Below are positions 41,375 to 51,600 of a DNA stretch of 64,000 nt, piece after piece. Source of the DNA: G965205525 sp965205525 (lineage in GTDB: Bacteria > Pseudomonadota > Gammaproteobacteria > JABABF01); the NCBI GenBank assembly GCA_965205525.1, contig OZ242171.1:62001-126000 (forward strand). The letters are read 5' to 3'. A program made the translations under genes and the position numbers. Numbering within the stretch: the stretch's first letter is position 1; each line of letters starts with the position of its first letter. Under the pieces are notes generated by a model. The model worked only from the letters and a program-made list of their open reading frames with translations, did no database searches and was not told where the DNA came from.

Positions 41375-44300
41375 ATGCTGGTGCGGCAGATAAGAATAGT
41401 ACTGCTGCTGCCTCTGCTGCTTGCCTCTGTCTCTGTTCTGGCACAGGCGCCCAGGCTGACCCTCTCGGTGGACCAGGGAGTGTCTTCGGGGGAGATGAGG
41501 CTGGTCCAGACTGATGCTAACACCGGCCTTGCAAATGGAGTTGGAGAAGGGCTTGCTGTCAGTCCAGACGGCAGGTGGCTGCTGGCCGGCGGCGGCATCG
41601 GCATCGGCATCACGGTCTGGGAGATAGACAGCGTCAGGGGCATTGTCACCCAGAGAAGTGCTCTTACGGGTAATTTCCTGGGAAGTAATGGCCTGGCAGT
41701 GAGCCGAGACAGCAGTCTTGTGTTTGCGTCGGACAGTGCCAGGGTTAGCACTATCAGTGTCTGGCGCCTGGATGCCGATAATGGCAGACTGGAGGAAGTG
41801 GCACAGTACACAGAGGGAGGAACAGATGCTGCAGGGAACACCGTCAGCGGGCTGGTTTCCACCTATGATGTCGTGCTGAGCCCGGATGACCGCCTGCTGT
41901 TTGTGACGAGCAGAGGGGAGTCAGACAGTGCCGGAGGCGCCCTCAGTGTGTGGAGTGTAAACACTTCCGGCACCCTTGTTCAGACCGATGTGCATGTCTC
42001 TGCCGGGGCTTCGGATACAGAGGGCTTGAACCGGGTTGCCGGTGCCGCCGTGACCCCGGACGGCCGCCTGCTGTTTGCAGGGTCATTCTACGGTTCTAAT
42101 TCATTAGACAACAGCACGCTCGGCATCTGGCGTGTGAATGCTGAAGCGTCTGCGGTTTCCTTTGTGAGGACTCTTTCCGACGGACGCATGCTGCAGAGAC
42201 CCCGGGTTGTGACCCTCGGCCCCGCCGGCCGTTTTCTGTTTGTGTCCAGCCAGGTTGCTGCAGATGCTGAAACGGATCCACTGTCTGTTTACGGAGTAAA
42301 TGCTGCAGAGGAGAGTCTGGCAAATCTGGCCTCCTATGGCGAGGACATATCGGGGAGTGCCATCGGCCTGGCCGCCACCAGAGAAGTGCTGGCAGTGGCC
42401 GAATTTGCGCAGAATGGTGTTGCTCTTTGGCAGAGAAATGCTTCCGGCACCCTCAGTTTTGTCAGCAGGCATGCTTCAGAAAGCCCGGTTGGCCTGGCGG
42501 CCAGTCCGGCCGGCGGTCTGGTGTTTAGCAGTTCAGATCTTGGGTCTGAAGGCATCAGCGTCTGGCAGGTGCAGGGAATCCCGCGGGTGCCGGCGGGGCA
42601 GGAAGTGCGGGTGGTGGTGAATGCAGAGCGGGCGCCGGGCTCTGCCCTGACCGTGATGGTGCAGGCGCGGCAGGGCAGCCGGGTTCGCATGGCAGCGGCG
42701 ACTCTGATGCCTTCAGATACTCAGGCGGAGGCCGTGTTCTCAGGGAGTGATCTGGGCCAGGGCGAGTGGATATTTTCGGCATCGGTGCCGGCAGATATGG
42801 CAGATGTTGCGGATGTATCGACGGCCCGGGCGACACTGCGCATCGGCAGTCCGCTTATCAGGCTTTCAAACCTGTCGGGCGTAATACCAGAAGGAGCAGA
42901 TCTGAATATCAGAATAAGCACGGAGGGACACCCCGTGCTGGAGGATGCGGAGGTGACGCTGCGGGCAGCGCAGCAAGGCACCGAGCCTCGGACAGCGATG
43001 GGATTATTACGGGAGGGGCAGACAACGGCTACGGTGACATTTACCGGCGAAAATGCCCTGACCGGGGGAGACTGGGTCTTGTCGGCAGAATCATCAATCC
43101 TGTTCACAGATGCAAATTCTATGCTTGCAGTGACCGTTATACCGTCTTTGACCCTCTCCCTCTCGGTGGATCAGGGAGTACCCTCAGGGGAGATAAGGCT
43201 GGTCCAGACTGATGCTAATACCAACCTTGCAAGTGGAACTGAAGAAGGGCTTGCCGTCAGTCCAGACGGCAGGTGGCTGCTTGCCAGCGGCGGCGGCGGC
43301 ATCACGGTCTGGGAGATAGACAGCGTCAGGGGCATTGTCACCTCGGTTGAAACTTATACGGGTGCTGGCCTGGGAGGCCGTGGCCTGGCAGTGAGCCGAG
43401 ACAGCAGTTTTGTGTTTGCGTCGGATGGTGCCAGTACTAGCACTATCAGTGTCTGGCGCCTGGATGCCGATGATGGCGGACTAGATCCAGTGGCAGAGTA
43501 CACAGGGGGAGGAACAGATGCTGCAGGGAACACCGTCAGAGGGCTGATTTCCACCCATGATGTCGTGCTGAGCCCGGATGACCGCCTGCTGTTTGTGACG
43601 AGCAGAGGGGAGTCAGACAGGGCCGGAGGCGCCCTCAGTGTGTGGAGTGTAAACATTTCCGGCACCCTTGTTCAGACCGATGTGCATGTTTCTGCCGGGG
43701 CTTTGGATACAGAGGGCTTGAACCGGGCTGCCGGTGCCGCCGTGACCCCGGACGGCAGCCTGCTGTTTGTGGGCTCATACTACGACGATCGATTCATTGT
43801 CGGGTTCAGCACGCTCGGCATCTGGCGTGTGAATGCTGAAGCGTCTGCGGTTTCCTTTGTGAGGACTCTTACAGACCCCCGGAGGCTGCGCAGGCCCCGG
43901 TTTGTGACCCTCGGCCCGGACGGCCGTTTTCTGTTTGTGTCCAGCCAGGTTTTTAATGATGCTGCAACAGATCCACTGTCTGTTTACGGAGTGAATACTG
44001 CAGAGGAGAATCTTGCAAATCTGGCATCCTATGGCGAGGGCATATTGGGGAATACCATCGGCCTGGCTGTCACCAGAGAAGTGCTGGCAGTGGCCGAATT
44101 TAATCGGGATAATGTCGCTCTTTGGCAGAGAAATGATGACGGCACCCTCCGTTTTGTCAGCAGGCATGCTTCATTCAGGCCGATTGGCCTGGCGGCCAGT
44201 CCGGCCGGCGGTCTGGTGTTTAGCAGTTCATCCTCAGAGTCTGAAGGCATCAGCGTCTGGCAGGTGCAGGGAATCCCGCGGGTGCCGGCGGGGCAGGAAG

Positions 44301-45487
44301 TGCGGGTGATGGTGAATGCAGAGCAGGCGCCGGACTCTGCCCGGACCGTGATGGTGCAGGCGAGGCAGGGCAGCCGGGTCAGCATGGCAGCGGCGACTCT
44401 GATGCCGTCAGACACTCAGGCGGAGGCCGTGTTCTCGGGGAGTGATCTGGGCCCGGGCGAGTGGATATTTTCGGTATCGGGGCTGACAGATACGGCAAAA
44501 CTGCGCATTAGCGGTCCGCTTGTCAGTTTGGAGCTGACTGGCGGAAGTGCCCTCGTTGCCTCGGACGGGATGATAACGCTTATCCTGCGCGTGATGCCGA
44601 CACTATCCTCCACGGTCACGGTGACCGTGGCGGTGACCGATGAAGACAACAATACGATATCAGAGCAGCAGGTGGGTCTGTCCTCTTCCCTGCAGCTCAC
44701 TTTCCGCGCCAGTGATTTGGGAACAGGCCGTCTGCGCTTTACTGCCCGGGGGCCGGCAGGAGTATTAGAAGACAGCGAAGCCGAGGTGACCGTGCTGGTG
44801 GGCACTGCTGCTAGTGTCGTTCTGTCTGCAAATCCCGAGGGGGATGTCTTCCCCGGCGATGAGGTGCGCCTGTCGGCAGCAGTACTCTCCGGGTCAGACC
44901 CGGCCGGGATATCTGTCATTCTGGAGGTGGCAGTTACAGATCCCGATGAAAGCACGCGCAGCAATGTCCTGATACCAGTGTCGGCTGAAACCTCTACGGG
45001 CGGCCTGACCTTTATCCCGGATGCAGTGTCGGGCACTTGGAATTTCAACGTAATAGAGAGCGATGTGATAAGCGCATCTACAAGACTTACAGTGGTGGTG
45101 GCGGCAGTCATGCCCCTGGACTTCAATGATCCATTGGACGAGGTAAACGCAGATGACTTGGTGCTGCTTCTGCGCTATGAGAGGCTGTGTGCAGAGGGAA
45201 GTTCCCCGCCGTTGCCGGCCAGCTGCACTGCCCTCGGTTCCGAGGCACTGGCGGCTGGACTTGCCTTTGAAAGTTCTTCCTACCGGCTGGCAGATCTGCA
45301 GAACGTCCGGCTGCCGGATGTGACCGGCACCGGTATCGGCAGTGTGCAGACACTGACTATACTGCTGCATGCCTTGGCAAATATCCAAGACGAATTGCTT
45401 CTTCCCGCCGCTGCTTCATCCGCCGAGGCCGAGCAGGCTCGCAATGCACGGCTTCGCATTATCCGGCAGATCCTGGGGCGGGAATAG
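41375..45487 (+). CDS. Giant secreted beta-propeller / Ig-like modular protein 3
   Basis: About 1370 residues, the shortest paralogue: signal peptide (MLVRQIRIVLLLPLLLASVSVLAQ), two seven-bladed propellers (from about 41456 and 43149) with Ig-like pairs, then the shared C-terminal Ig-like pair (GGSALVASDGMITLILR; LSANPEGDVFPGDEVRLSA) and dockerin-like tail (DFNDPLDEVNADDLVLLLRY ... LPDVTGTGIG). An in-frame hexanucleotide repeat (GGCATC three times, around 41596) sits in blade 1 of propeller 1. The start is ATG 41375, GTG 41351, or further upstream through the 13-G tract. Confidence 0.85.
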   Translation: MLVRQIRIVLLLPLLLASVSVLAQAPRLTLSVDQGVSSGEMRLVQTDANTGLANGVGEGLAVSPDGRWLLAGGGIGIGITVWEIDSVRGIVTQRSALTGNFLGSNGLAVSRDSSLVFASDSARVSTISVWRLDADNGRLEEVAQYTEGGTDAAGNTVSGLVSTYDVVLSPDDRLLFVTSRGESDSAGGALSVWSVNTSGTLVQTDVHVSAGASDTEGLNRVAGAAVTPDGRLLFAGSFYGSNSLDNSTLGIWRVNAEASAVSFVRTLSDGRMLQRPRVVTLGPAGRFLFVSSQVAADAETDPLSVYGVNAAEESLANLASYGEDISGSAIGLAATREVLAVAEFAQNGVALWQRNASGTLSFVSRHASESPVGLAASPAGGLVFSSSDLGSEGISVWQVQGIPRVPAGQEVRVVVNAERAPGSALTVMVQARQGSRVRMAAATLMPSDTQAEAVFSGSDLGQGEWIFSASVPADMADVADVSTARATLRIGSPLIRLSNLSGVIPEGADLNIRISTEGHPVLEDAEVTLRAAQQGTEPRTAMGLLREGQTTATVTFTGENALTGGDWVLSAESSILFTDANSMLAVTVIPSLTLSLSVDQGVPSGEIRLVQTDANTNLASGTEEGLAVSPDGRWLLASGGGGITVWEIDSVRGIVTSVETYTGAGLGGRGLAVSRDSSFVFASDGASTSTISVWRLDADDGGLDPVAEYTGGGTDAAGNTVRGLISTHDVVLSPDDRLLFVTSRGESDRAGGALSVWSVNISGTLVQTDVHVSAGALDTEGLNRAAGAAVTPDGSLLFVGSYYDDRFIVGFSTLGIWRVNAEASAVSFVRTLTDPRRLRRPRFVTLGPDGRFLFVSSQVFNDAATDPLSVYGVNTAEENLANLASYGEGILGNTIGLAVTREVLAVAEFNRDNVALWQRNDDGTLRFVSRHASFRPIGLAASPAGGLVFSSSSSESEGISVWQVQGIPRVPAGQEVRVMVNAEQAPDSARTVMVQARQGSRVSMAAATLMPSDTQAEAVFSGSDLGPGEWIFSVSGLTDTAKLRISGPLVSLELTGGSALVASDGMITLILRVMPTLSSTVTVTVAVTDEDNNTISEQQVGLSSSLQLTFRASDLGTGRLRFTARGPAGVLEDSEAEVTVLVGTAASVVLSANPEGDVFPGDEVRLSAAVLSGSDPAGISVILEVAVTDPDESTRSNVLIPVSAETSTGGLTFIPDAVSGTWNFNVIESDVISASTRLTVVVAAVMPLDFNDPLDEVNADDLVLLLRYERLCAEGSSPPLPASCTALGSEALAAGLAFESSSYRLADLQNVRLPDVTGTGIGSVQTLTILLHALANIQDELLLPAAASSAEAEQARNARLRIIRQILGRE

Positions 45488-45677
45488 AGAGCAGTATCTG
45501 TTCTTCATGCCCTGAAACCCACTTTGCGATCCATTTCTTGCCTGCGATTCTTATAGGTGCGCCCCTTGCAACCGGAATGGCACTAGTAACTAGTAAAAGG
45601 GGGAGGGGGGATACAATTGCCGCAAGCAGGTGACCTGCAGCCCTGCTTGGATTCCTCCTGCTGCAGCACAGTTGTTT
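45488..45677 (+). repeat. Leader repeat, copy 4 (upstream of giant gene 4)
   Basis: Fourth copy of the leader. The G tract is interrupted (G5-A-G6, 45599-45610), but an extra A before it keeps the total length the same as in copy 2. The leader ORF from ATG 45577 again has 18 codons and ends at a TGA overlapping in-frame GTG 45630. Confidence 0.85.
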
Positions 45678-48600
45678 ATGTTAGATAGTTCAAAACTTGG
45701 CATACTGGTGCGGCAGATAAGAATAGTACTGTTGCTGCCTCTGTTGCTTGCCTCTGTCTCTGTTCTGGCACAGGCGCCCAGGCTGACCCTCTCGGTGGAT
45801 CAGGGAGTGCCCTCAGGGGAGCTCCGCCTAGTTAGGAAATCTGCCGCAAGTGGATCTAGCAGAAATCTTGGAGGACATGCCGTCAGTCCAGACGGCAGGT
45901 GGCTGTTTTACGCTGGCAGTAATTTAGAGGTCTGGGAGATAGACAGTGCCAGAGGCATTGTCACGCAAAGGATGTCTTCTCCGCAGTCTGGCTTCTTTAG
46001 CTTCCTGGCAGTGAGCCGAGACAGCAGTCTTGTGTTTGTGCTGAATCGCCAAAATAACCAGATCACTGTCTTTCGCCTGAATGCCGATGATGGCAGACTG
46101 GAGGAAGTGGCAAAGTACACAGAGGGAGGAACAGATGCTGCAGGGAATACCGTCAGAGGGCTGACTAATGCTTCTGATGTCGTGCCAAGCCCGGATGGCC
46201 GACTGCTGTTTGTGACGAGCGGCGGGGATTCAGGGACTACCGGAGGCGCCCTCAGTGTGTGGAGTGTAAACTCCACCAGCACCCTCACTCAGACCGATGT
46301 GCATGTCTCTGCCGGGGCTTCGGATACAGAGGGCTTGGAGAATGCTGCCGGTGCCGCCGTGACCCCGGACGGCCGCCTGCTGTTTGTAGGGTCATCCCAC
46401 AATTTAGATTCATTAGACAACAGCACGCTCGGCATCTGGCGTGTGAATGCTGACGCGTCTACGGTTTCCTTTGTGAGGACTCTTTCCGACAGACGCATGC
46501 TGCGCAGACCCCGGGTTGTGACCCTCGGCCCCGCCGGCCGTTTTCTGTTTGTGTCCAGCCGGGTTAGTGCAGATGCTGCAACAGATCCACTGTCTGTTTA
46601 CGAAGTGAATGCTGCAGAGGAGAATCTTGCAAGTGTGGCCTCCTATGGCGAGGACGATGACATATTGGGGAATACCATCGGCCTGGCCGCCACCAGAGAA
46701 GTGCTGGCAGTGGCCGAATTTGATCAGGGTAGTATCGCTCTTTGGCAGAGAAATGATGACGGCACCCTCCGCTTTGCCAGCAGGCATGATTCAGCCAGCT
46801 CGACTGGCCTGGCGGCCAGTCCGGCTGGTGGTCTGGTGTTTGTCAACTCATACCAAGAACGTTTCATAACTGTCTTGCAGGTGCTGGGAATCCCCCGGGT
46901 GCCGGCGGGGCAGGAAGTGCGGGTGATGGTGAATGCAGAGTCGGCGCTGGGCTCCGCCCTGACCGTGATGGTGCAGGCGAGGCAGGGCAGCCGGGTCAGC
47001 ATGGCAGCGGCGACTCTGATGCCGTCAGATACTCAGGCGGAGGCCGTGTTCTCGGGGAGTGATCTGGGCCAGGGCGAGTGGATATTTTCGGCATCGGTGC
47101 CGGCAGATATGGCAGATGTTGCGGATGTATCGACGGCCCGGGCGACACTGCGGATTGGCGGTCCGCTTGTCAGGCTGGAAAACCTGTCGGGCGCAATACC
47201 AGAAGGAGCAGATCTAAATATCAGAGTAAGCACGGAGGGGGCCCCCGTGCTGGGGGATGCGGAGGTGACCCTGCGGGCAGCGCAGGAAGGCGCTCGGCCT
47301 CGGACGGTGATGGGATTATTACGGGAAGGGCAGACATCGGTCACGGTGACCTTTGCCGGCAGGGGATCCCTGACCTTGGGTGACTGGGTCTTGTCAGCAT
47401 CATCAATCCTGTCCACAGATGAAAATTCTACGCTTGCAGTGACCGTCGGGCCGCCTTTGCCCAGACTGACCCTCTCAGTGGACCAAGGAGTGCCATCAGG
47501 GGAGCTCCGCCTTAGGAGATCTTCTGCCGTAAGAACAAATTTAATTGGCAGTAAACGACTTGCCGTCAGTCCAGACGGCAGGTGGCTGCTTGCCAGCACC
47601 AGCTTCCGCATCACGCTCAGGGAGATAGACAGCGCTAGGGGCATTGTCGCGCGAAGAATGTCTTCTGCGAGTCCTGGCGCATCTCGCGGCCTGGCAGTGA
47701 GCCCAGACAGCAGTCTTGTGTTTGTGCCGAATGAATCAAATAACCAGATCACTGTCTTTCGCCTGAATGCCGATGAAGGCAGACTGGAGGAAGTGGCAAA
47801 GTACACAGAGGGAGGAGAAGATGCTGCAAGGAATCGCATCAGCGGGCTGGCTAATGCTGATGATGTCGTGCCAAGCCCGGATGGCCGCCTGCTGTTTGTG
47901 ACGAGCAGAGGGGCTGCCAACGCCCTCAGTGTGTGGAATGTAAACCCTTCCGGCACCCTTGTTCAGACCGATGTGCATGTCTTTGCCGGAGCTTTGGGTA
48001 ACCAGGCTGCCGGTGCCGCCGTGACCCCGGACGGCCGCCTGCTGTTTGTAGGGGGGGCTGGTACGCTCAGCATCTGGCGTGTGAATGCTGAAGCGTCTAC
48101 GGTTTCCTTTGTGAGGACTCTTTCCGACAGACGCAGGCTGCGCAGACCCTCGGTTGTGACCCTCGGCCCCGCCGGCCGTTTTCTGTTTGTGTCCAGCCAG
48201 TTTGCTGCAGATTCTGCAACAGATCCACTGTCTGTTTACGAAGTGAATGCTGAAGAGGAGAATCTTGCAAGTCTGGCCTCCTATGGCGATGACATAGAAG
48301 GGTCTGCCAGAGGTCTGGCCGCCACCAGAGAAGTGCTGGCAGTGGCCGAATTCAAATTGTCGCAGGGTAGTATCGCTCTTTGGCAGAGAAATGCTTCCGG
48401 CACCCTCAGTTTTGTCAGCAGGCATGATTCACGCCTCCCGGTTGACCTGGCGGCCAGTCCGGCCGGCGGTCTGGTGTTTATCAGTTCAAATCGTTCGTCT
48501 GAAGGCATCAGCGTCTGGCAGGTGCAGGGAATCCCGCGGGTGCCGGCGGGGCAGGAAGTGCGGGTGATGGTGAATGCAGAGCCGGCGCCGGACTCTGCCC

Positions 48601-51600
48601 TGACCGTGACGGTGCAGGCGAGGCAGGGCAGCCGGGTCAGCACGGCAGAGGCGACTCTGATGCCGTCAGGCACTCTGGCAGTGGCCGAGTTCCCGGGGAG
48701 TGATCTGGGCCCGGGCGAGTGGATATTTTCGGCATCGGTGTCGGCAGATATGCCGGCAGATATGGCAGATGTTGCGGATGTATCGGCGGCCCGGGCGACA
48801 CTGCGGATTAGCGGTCCGCTTATCAGGCTGGAAAACCTGTCGGGCGAAATACTGCAGGGAGCAGATCTGAATATCAGAGTGAGCACGGAGGGAATGGTTC
48901 CTGTGGCAGGGAATGCGGAGGTGACCCTGCGGGCAACTCAGGAAGGTGCCCAGCCTCGGATGGTGGTGGGATTATTACGGAAGGGGCAGATATCATTTAC
49001 GGTGACCTTTGCCGGCGGATCAGTCCTGACCGCGGGTGACTGGGTCTTGTCGGCAGAATCATCAATCCCCCTGCTCCGCACAGATTCAAGTTCTTTCCTT
49101 GTAGTGACCGTCAGACCGCCGCCGCTTATCAGGCTGGAAAACCTGTCGGGCGAAATACTGCAGGGAGCAGATCTGAATATCAGAGTGAGCACGGAGGGAA
49201 TGGTTCCTGTGGCAGGGAATGCGGAGGTGACCCTGCAGGCAACCCAAGAAGGCGCCCAGCCTCAGACGGTGATGGGATTATTACGGGAGGGGCAGACATC
49301 GGTTACGGTAACCTTTGCCGGCGAGAAAGCCCTGACCGAGGGTGACTGGATCTTGTCGGCAGAATCATCAATTCTGCTGTCCACAGATGCAAATTCTACC
49401 TTTGCAGTGACCGTCGGACCTCCTTTGCCTAGGCTGACCCTCTCAGTGGACCAGGGAGTGCCTTCGGGGGAGATGAGGCTGGTCCAGACTGATGCTACCA
49501 GCCTTCTAGATTCATTAATATTTACAGGAGGGCTTGTTGCTGTCAGTCCAGACGGCAGGTGGCTGCTTGCCAGCGGCGGCGGCCGCATCACGCTCAGGGA
49601 GATAGACAGCGCTAGGGGCATTGTTACCCCGGTAGCAACTTATCGGGGTGCTGGCCTGGGAGGTAATAGTCTGGCAGTGAGCCGAGACAGCAGTCTTGTG
49701 TTTACGTCGGATAGGAACACCAGTACTAGCACTATCAGTGTCTGGCGCCTGGATGCCGATGATGGCAGACTGGAGGAAGTGGCAAAGTACACAGAGGGAG
49801 GAACAGATGCTGCAGGGAACACCGTCAGAGGGCTGATTTTCACCCATGGTGTCGTGCTGAGCCCGGATGACCGCCTGCTGTTTGTGACGAGCAGGGGGGA
49901 GCCAGACAGTGCCGGAGGCGCCCTCAGTGTGTGGAGTGTAAATCCCTCCGGCACCCTTGTTCAGACCGATGTGCATATCTCTGCTGGGGCTTCGGATACA
50001 GAGGGCTTGAACCGGGCTGCCGGTGCCGCCGTGACCCCGGACGGCCGCCTGCTGTTTGTAGGGTCATTCTACGATTCTGATTCATTAGACAGCAGCACAC
50101 TCGGCATCTGGCGTGTGAATGCTGAAGCGTCTACGGTTTCCTTTGTGAGGACTCTTTCCGACAGACGCATGCTGCGAAGACCCCGGGTTGTGACCCTCGG
50201 CCCGGACGGCCGTTTTCTGTTTGTATCCAGCCAGGTTGATAATGATGCTGCAATAGATCCACTGTCTGTTTACGAAGTGAATGCTGCAGAGGAGAATCTT
50301 GCAAGTGTGGCCTCCTATGGCGATGACATATCGGGGGATACCATCGGCCTGGCCGCCACCAGAGAAGTGCTGGCAGTGGCCGAATCTTCGCTGGATGGTG
50401 TCGCTCTTTGGCAGAGAAATGATAACGGTACCCTCAGTTTTGCCAGCAGGCATGATTCAGCCAGCCCGGCTGGCCTGGCGGCCAGTCCAGCCGGCGGTCT
50501 GGTGTTTAGCGGCTCATCCGATAGGTCTGTCGGCATCACCGTCTGGCAGGTGCAGGGAATCCCGCGGGTGCCGGCAGGGCAGGAAGTGCGGGTGATGGTG
50601 AATGCAGAGCCGGCGCCAGACTCTGCCCTGACCGTGATGGTGCAGGCGAGGCAGGGCAGCCGGGTTCGTATGGCAGCGGCGACTCTGATGCCGTCAGATA
50701 CTCAGGCGGAGGCAGTGTTCTCGGGGAGTGCTCTGGGCCAGGGCGAGTGGATATTTTCGGCATCGGTGCCGGCAGATATGGCAGATAGGGCAGATAGGAC
50801 GGCTCTGTCGGCAGCCCGGGCGACACTGCGCATCGGCGGGCCGCTTATCAGGCTTTCAAACCTGTCGGGCGTAATACTGCAGGGAGCAGATCTGAATATC
50901 AGAGTAAGCACGGAGGGACACCCCGTGCTGGAGGATGCAGAAGTGACCCTGCGGGCAACTCAGGAAGGCGCCCGGCCTCGGATGGTGGTGGGATTATTAC
51001 GGAAGGGGCAGATATCATTTACGGTGACCTTTGCCGGCGGATCAGTCCTGACCGCGGGTGACTGGGTCTTGTCGGCAGAATCATCAATCCCCCTGCTCCG
51101 CACAGATTCAAGTTCTTTCCTTGTAGTGACCGTCAGACCGCCGCCGCTTATCAGGCTGGAAAACCTGTCGGGCGCAATACCAAAAGGAGCTGATCTGAAT
51201 ATCAGAGTAAGCACGGAGGGAATGGTTCCTGTGGCAGGGAATGCGGAGGTGACCCTGCAGGCAACCCAAGAAGGCGCCCAGCCTCAGACGGTGATGGGAT
51301 TATTACGGGAGGGGCAGACATCGGTTACGGTGACCTTTGCTGGCGAGAAAGCCCTGACCGAGGGTGACTGGATCTTGTCGGCAGAATCATCAATTCTGCT
51401 GGGCACAGATGCAAATTCTATGCTTGCAGTGACCGTCAGGCTGCCCAGACTGACCCTCTCGGTGGACCAGGGAGTGCCGTCAGGGGAAATGAGGCTGGTC
51501 CAGACTGATGTTAACACCGACCTTATGAGTAGATCAGTATATCCAGAAGGGCTTACTGTCAGTCCAGACGGCAGGTGGCTGCTTGCCAGCGGCGGCGGCA

